A DNA stretch of 14,214 nucleotides from an uncultured Corynebacterium sp. (GTDB lineage: Bacteria; Actinomycetota; Actinomycetes; Mycobacteriales; Mycobacteriaceae): contig NZ_CAMICL010000049.1 of the NCBI RefSeq assembly GCF_946221105.1, forward strand, positions 1 through 14,214. The letters are read 5' to 3'. This document shows positions 11,360 through 14,214 of this stretch, in pieces (the stretch's first letter is position 1; every line of letters starts with the position of its first letter). The notes beneath the pieces were generated by a model. That model ran no database searches. It worked only from the letters and a program-made list of their open reading frames with translations, and was not told the DNA's origin. The translations under genes were made by a program, and so were the position numbers.

Positions 11360-12868
11360 TTAGTCCTGCTTCATCATCGTGCCGGTCTCTTCCATGCGCA
11401 GGTGGAAGTCGAAGGCGTGGCGCAGATCGTGCGGGGTTGCCTGGTACTTGCACTTGGAAGCGAGCTCGACGTACTCCTCCAGCAGCGGGCGGTACGACGG
11501 GTGGGCGATGGAGATCATCTTGGCCACGCGGTCGCGCGGGGCCAGGCCGCGCAGGTCGGCCACGCCGTACTCGGTGATGAAGACCATGGCGTCGTGCTCG
11601 TTGTGGTCGATGTGGGACGCGAACGGGACGATGGCGGAAATAGCGCCGTCCTTCGCCACCGACGGGGAGATGAAGGATGAGATGTAGGCGTTGCGCGTGA
11701 AGTCGCCGGAGCCGCCCAGCGCGTTCATCAGACGGGAGCCGTTGATGTGGGTGGAGTTGGCGTTGCCGTAGATGTCCGCCTCGATCATGCCGTTCGACGC
11801 GATCAGGCCGGTGCGGCGGATGACCTCCGGGTGGTTGGAGATGGACTGCGGGCGCAGGATGATGGACTCGCGGTAGCGCGACGCCTCGTTGTTCATCTTT
11901 TCCGCGTACTCCGGCGACAGAGAGAACGAGGTCGCGGACGCCACGGTCATCTTGCCGGCGTCGATGAGGTCGACCATGCCGTCCTGGATCACCTCGGTGT
12001 AGGCCTGGATGTTTTCAAACTTGGAGTCCATCAGGCCCGCCATCACGGCGTTGGGGACGTTGCCCACGCCGGACTGCATGACGTAGCCGTCGTAGGCCAG
12101 GCGGCCGGCTTTGACCTCGTTCTCCAGGAAGTCCAGGAAGTTGCCGGCGATCTGCTCGGAGATCTCGTCCGGCGCCTTGAACGGGGCGTTGCGGTCCGGG
12201 TCGTTGGTCTCAACGACGGCGACGACCTTCTCCGGGTCGATCTCGATGTAGGTGGTGCCGATGCGGTCGCCGCACTTGGTGATCGGGATCGGGATGCGGT
12301 TCGGCAGCGGCGGCACGGTCCAGATGTCGTGCATGCCCTCGAGCTCCTCGGACTGCCACTCGTTGACCTCGATGATGATCTTCTTCGCGGCGTTGAGGAA
12401 CTCCACGGAGTTGCCCACCGAGGAAGACGGGACGATGTTGCCCTCTTCGGTGATGCGCACGGCCTCCACGATGGCCAGGTCGACCTCGCCGAAGAAGCCC
12501 TGCTCAACCATCATGCCGGAGTGCGACAGGTGGATGTCCTGGAACTTCATCTCGCCGGCGTTGATCTTGCTGCGCATGGTCGGATCGGACTGGTACGGCA
12601 TGCGGTAGCGCAGCGCACCGGCCTCGGCGAGCACACCGTCGCACTCCGGCGCGGTGGAAGCACCGGTGTACATGTCGATGGAGAAGTCCTGCCCCTTTTC
12701 ATGGGCGGCCTTCGCCTTCTCCGCGATCGCGGACGGCATGGCCTTGGGGTAGCCGGCGCCGGTGAAGCCGGAGGTGCCGACCTTGTCGCCGTGGTTGACA
12801 AACTGGACGGCCTCTTCGGCGGACATGACCTTGTCGCGCAGCTTCGCGTTTGCAATGCGGTCGCTCAT
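11360..12868 (-). CDS. actA: Succinyl-CoA:acetate CoA-transferase / acetyl-CoA hydrolase family
   Basis: Cytoplasmic CoA-transferase of 502 residues, as in C. glutamicum ActA (also called Cat), which activates acetate and propionate with succinyl-CoA. Seen are the N-terminal GTSGFTGAGYPKAMP, the glycine-rich SGVGNVPNAV, AYTEVIQDGMVDLID in which E292 is the likely catalytic glutamate (E294 in Acetobacter AarC), GNANSTHINGSRLMNALGGSG, and EYGVADLRG. ATG 12868 is preceded by GAGGGA at 6 bp. The gene is divergent from dusB. Its upstream region carries RamA-type tracts, and ramA lies in the same window. The sucCD genes, which I recall near this position in C. glutamicum, are absent here. Confidence 0.95.
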   Translation of the reverse strand: MSDRIANAKLRDKVMSAEEAVQFVNHGDKVGTSGFTGAGYPKAMPSAIAEKAKAAHEKGQDFSIDMYTGASTAPECDGVLAEAGALRYRMPYQSDPTMRSKINAGEMKFQDIHLSHSGMMVEQGFFGEVDLAIVEAVRITEEGNIVPSSSVGNSVEFLNAAKKIIIEVNEWQSEELEGMHDIWTVPPLPNRIPIPITKCGDRIGTTYIEIDPEKVVAVVETNDPDRNAPFKAPDEISEQIAGNFLDFLENEVKAGRLAYDGYVMQSGVGNVPNAVMAGLMDSKFENIQAYTEVIQDGMVDLIDAGKMTVASATSFSLSPEYAEKMNNEASRYRESIILRPQSISNHPEVIRRTGLIASNGMIEADIYGNANSTHINGSRLMNALGGSGDFTRNAYISSFISPSVAKDGAISAIVPFASHIDHNEHDAMVFITEYGVADLRGLAPRDRVAKMISIAHPSYRPLLEEYVELASKCKYQATPHDLRHAFDFHLRMEETGTMMKQD

Positions 12869-12906
12869 GTTGCTCCCTCAAATGGTTTCGTGCGGGTAGA
12901 TAACAT

Positions 12907-12996
12907 TCCCCACAATATTGTGACGTACACCCCACTGCCAGGATTCGGGCGGAGCGCGTCGTAAAGCAACTGCTTATCGACGGCACCGTACCCCCG
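12907..12996. promoter_or_regulatory. actA upstream control region with RamA-type tracts
   Basis: Three C-tract motifs lie on the plus strand: TCCCCA (12907-12912), ACCCCA (12929-12934) and ACCCCCG (12990-12996). The last two fit the published RamA pattern AC4-5A/G/T. A perfect 12-bp palindrome CACAATATTGTG (12911-12922) overlaps the first and includes a possible minus-strand -10, TATTGT (12917-12912). RamA activation of actA is an inference from these motifs and the known role of RamA. Confidence 0.42.
12954..12982. repeat. Short dispersed repeat, copy 2 (dusB upstream)
   Basis: GCAACTGCTTATCGACG (12966-12982) differs by one base from the minus-strand sequence upstream of murA (1362-1346), with further matches before it. 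It also contains the inverted pair AAGCA/TGCTT (12964-12975). It lies between the RamA-type tracts of the actA-dusB spacer. Confidence 0.35.
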
Positions 12997-13057
12997 AACG
13001 GGCGTAAACCCGGCGATTGGACGGGACACATACTGCACAGGAAGAATGGGCGGCACT

Positions 13058-14214
13058 ATGACTGCAGTTGCCCCCGCCCTGACAATCGGCGGCATTGATC
13101 TGAGCTCCCCCGTCATCCTCGCGCCGATGGCCGGGGTGACAAACATGCCGTTTCGCGTGCTGTGCCGCGAGATTGAAGAGGAGCTCACCGGCACCTCATC
13201 GGGCCTGTACGTCTGCGAGATGATCACGGCGCGCGCCATGGTGGCCCGCAACCAGAAAACCCTGCACATGACCACCTTCGCCGACGTGGAAACCCCGCGG
13301 TCGATGCAGCTGTACACAGTGGACCCCAAGTTCACCTACGAGGCAGTGCGCATGATCGTCGAGGAGGACATCGCCGACCACGTGGACATGAACTTCGGCT
13401 GCCCCGTGCCCAAGGTCACCCGCAAAGGCGGCGGCTGCGCCATCCCGTACAAGCGACGCCTCTACGGCAACATCGTCGACGCCGCAGTGCGCGCCGCCGA
13501 GGGCTCCGGGATCCCGGTCACGGTGAAATTCCGAATCGGCATCGACGGCGAACACCACACGCACCTCGACGCGGGGCGCATCGCCGCCGACGCCGGCGCC
13601 GCCGCCGTGGCACTGCACGCCCGCACCGGCGCCGAGCGTTACTCGGGCGAGGCGCACTGGGACGAGATCGGCCGCCTGGTCGAGCACATGGACGGCACCG
13701 GCGTGCCCGTGATCGGCAACGGCGATATCTTCGCCGCCGACGACGCCGCGAAGATGATGGAGCAGACCGGCTGCCACGGCGTAGAAGTGGGCCGCGGTTG
13801 CCTGGGCCGGCCGTGGCTGTTCGCCCAGCTCGGCGCGCAGCTGCGCGGCGAAGACATTCCGCCGGAGCCGACGCTCGGCCAAGTCGCCGGGATCATCTAC
13901 CGCCACGCGGAACTGCTGGCCGACCATGACGGCGAGGAACACGCCTGCCGAGACATCCGCAAGCACACCGGCTGGTACTTGCGCGGCTTCCCGGTCGGCG
14001 GCGAGTTCCGCAAGTCCCTGGCCCAGGTCAGCTCCCTGGCAGAGCTGAAGGAGCGCCTCGCCCCCATCGCCGACTCAGACGAGATGGCCCAGCACGCCGA
14101 CGACGCCCGCGGGCGCCAGGGCTCCGCCGGCAAGATCGCGCTGCCCGAGGGCTGGTTGGACGACCCCGAAGACGACACCGTTCCCGAAGGCGCCGAAATT
14201 GAAAATAACGGCGG
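13058..14214 (+). CDS. dusB: tRNA-dihydrouridine synthase, DusB family (3' end outside the window)
   Basis: FMN- and NADPH-dependent enzyme reducing uridines in the tRNA D-loop. 385 codons are present without a stop, already near full length for actinobacterial members. Seen are the N-terminal substrate/FMN motif SPVILAPMAGVTNMPFR (17-33), the active-site cysteine C115 in MNFGCPVPKV, the TVKFRIG strand, HART, and the FMN-phosphate motif GNGDI. The end, from SDEMAQ on, is hydrophilic and acidic and probably a poorly conserved tail. I chose ATG 13058 with AGGAAG at 13039-13044, 13 bp upstream, which is long; ATG 13046 in frame would add four residues but lies too close to that site. Divergent from actA. 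Confidence 0.93.
   Translation, partial: MTAVAPALTIGGIDLSSPVILAPMAGVTNMPFRVLCREIEEELTGTSSGLYVCEMITARAMVARNQKTLHMTTFADVETPRSMQLYTVDPKFTYEAVRMIVEEDIADHVDMNFGCPVPKVTRKGGGCAIPYKRRLYGNIVDAAVRAAEGSGIPVTVKFRIGIDGEHHTHLDAGRIAADAGAAAVALHARTGAERYSGEAHWDEIGRLVEHMDGTGVPVIGNGDIFAADDAAKMMEQTGCHGVEVGRGCLGRPWLFAQLGAQLRGEDIPPEPTLGQVAGIIYRHAELLADHDGEEHACRDIRKHTGWYLRGFPVGGEFRKSLAQVSSLAELKERLAPIADSDEMAQHADDARGRQGSAGKIALPEGWLDDPEDDTVPEGAEIENNG

Noticed and set aside
11747..12964. 405-codon open frame opposite actA
   Set aside because: Antisense shadow in GC-rich DNA; repetitive V/G/D/H/L composition, no recognisable domain, and the minus strand encodes a clear CoA-transferase.

Overview
The window looks like chromosomal DNA of a Corynebacterium or close relative. 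It is GC-rich, and it carries the regulator RamA, cysK, cysE, an acetate CoA-transferase and dusB in an order that matches the C. glutamicum ramA-cysK-cysE-tRNA-actA-dusB neighbourhood as I remember it. Several genes also have a -10 box 6-8 bases before the start codon and no ribosome binding site, a leaderless arrangement common in actinobacteria. No phage, transposase, integrase or CRISPR gene is visible.

Left part (1-4664): murA (cell-wall precursor synthesis) and ramA (LuxR-type regulator of acetate and carbon metabolism) lie on the minus strand. Diverging from ramA on the plus strand are cysK and cysE, the two enzymes of cysteine synthesis from serine, separated by 341 bp holding a very long hairpin and a second nested inverted repeat. 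A small GNAT-fold acetyltransferase gene converges on cysE with the stop codons directly adjacent.

Middle part (4665-9752): a minus-strand tRNA-Asp/tRNA-Phe pair, a membrane-anchored von Willebrand A (VWA) protein, a short-form UvrA paralogue, and a tRNA-Glu/tRNA-Asp pair. The two tRNA-Asp genes are identical over 74 bp and bracket the two protein genes in direct orientation. A 45-bp imperfect direct repeat also flanks the VWA gene. This is the best candidate for an acquired or rearranged segment. Glu-Asp-[UvrA-like, VWA]-Asp-Phe reads like a tRNA Glu-Asp-Phe operon that was opened by insertion or duplication.

Right part (9753-14214): a small protein resembling the maltokinase N-terminal cap, a ZIP-family metal transporter convergent with it, tRNA-Lys, a succinyl-CoA:acetate CoA-transferase (actA/cat), and a divergent tRNA-dihydrouridine synthase (dusB) that runs off the window. 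The actA-dusB spacer contains G/C-tract motifs of the RamA type and a 12-bp palindrome, suggesting that RamA at the other end of the window controls actA.

Most genes here are ordinary core genes. The unusual points are structural: the duplicated tRNA-Asp bracket, the repeat at the 3' ends of the two genes inside it, the large intergenic hairpins, and the cluster of leaderless starts.
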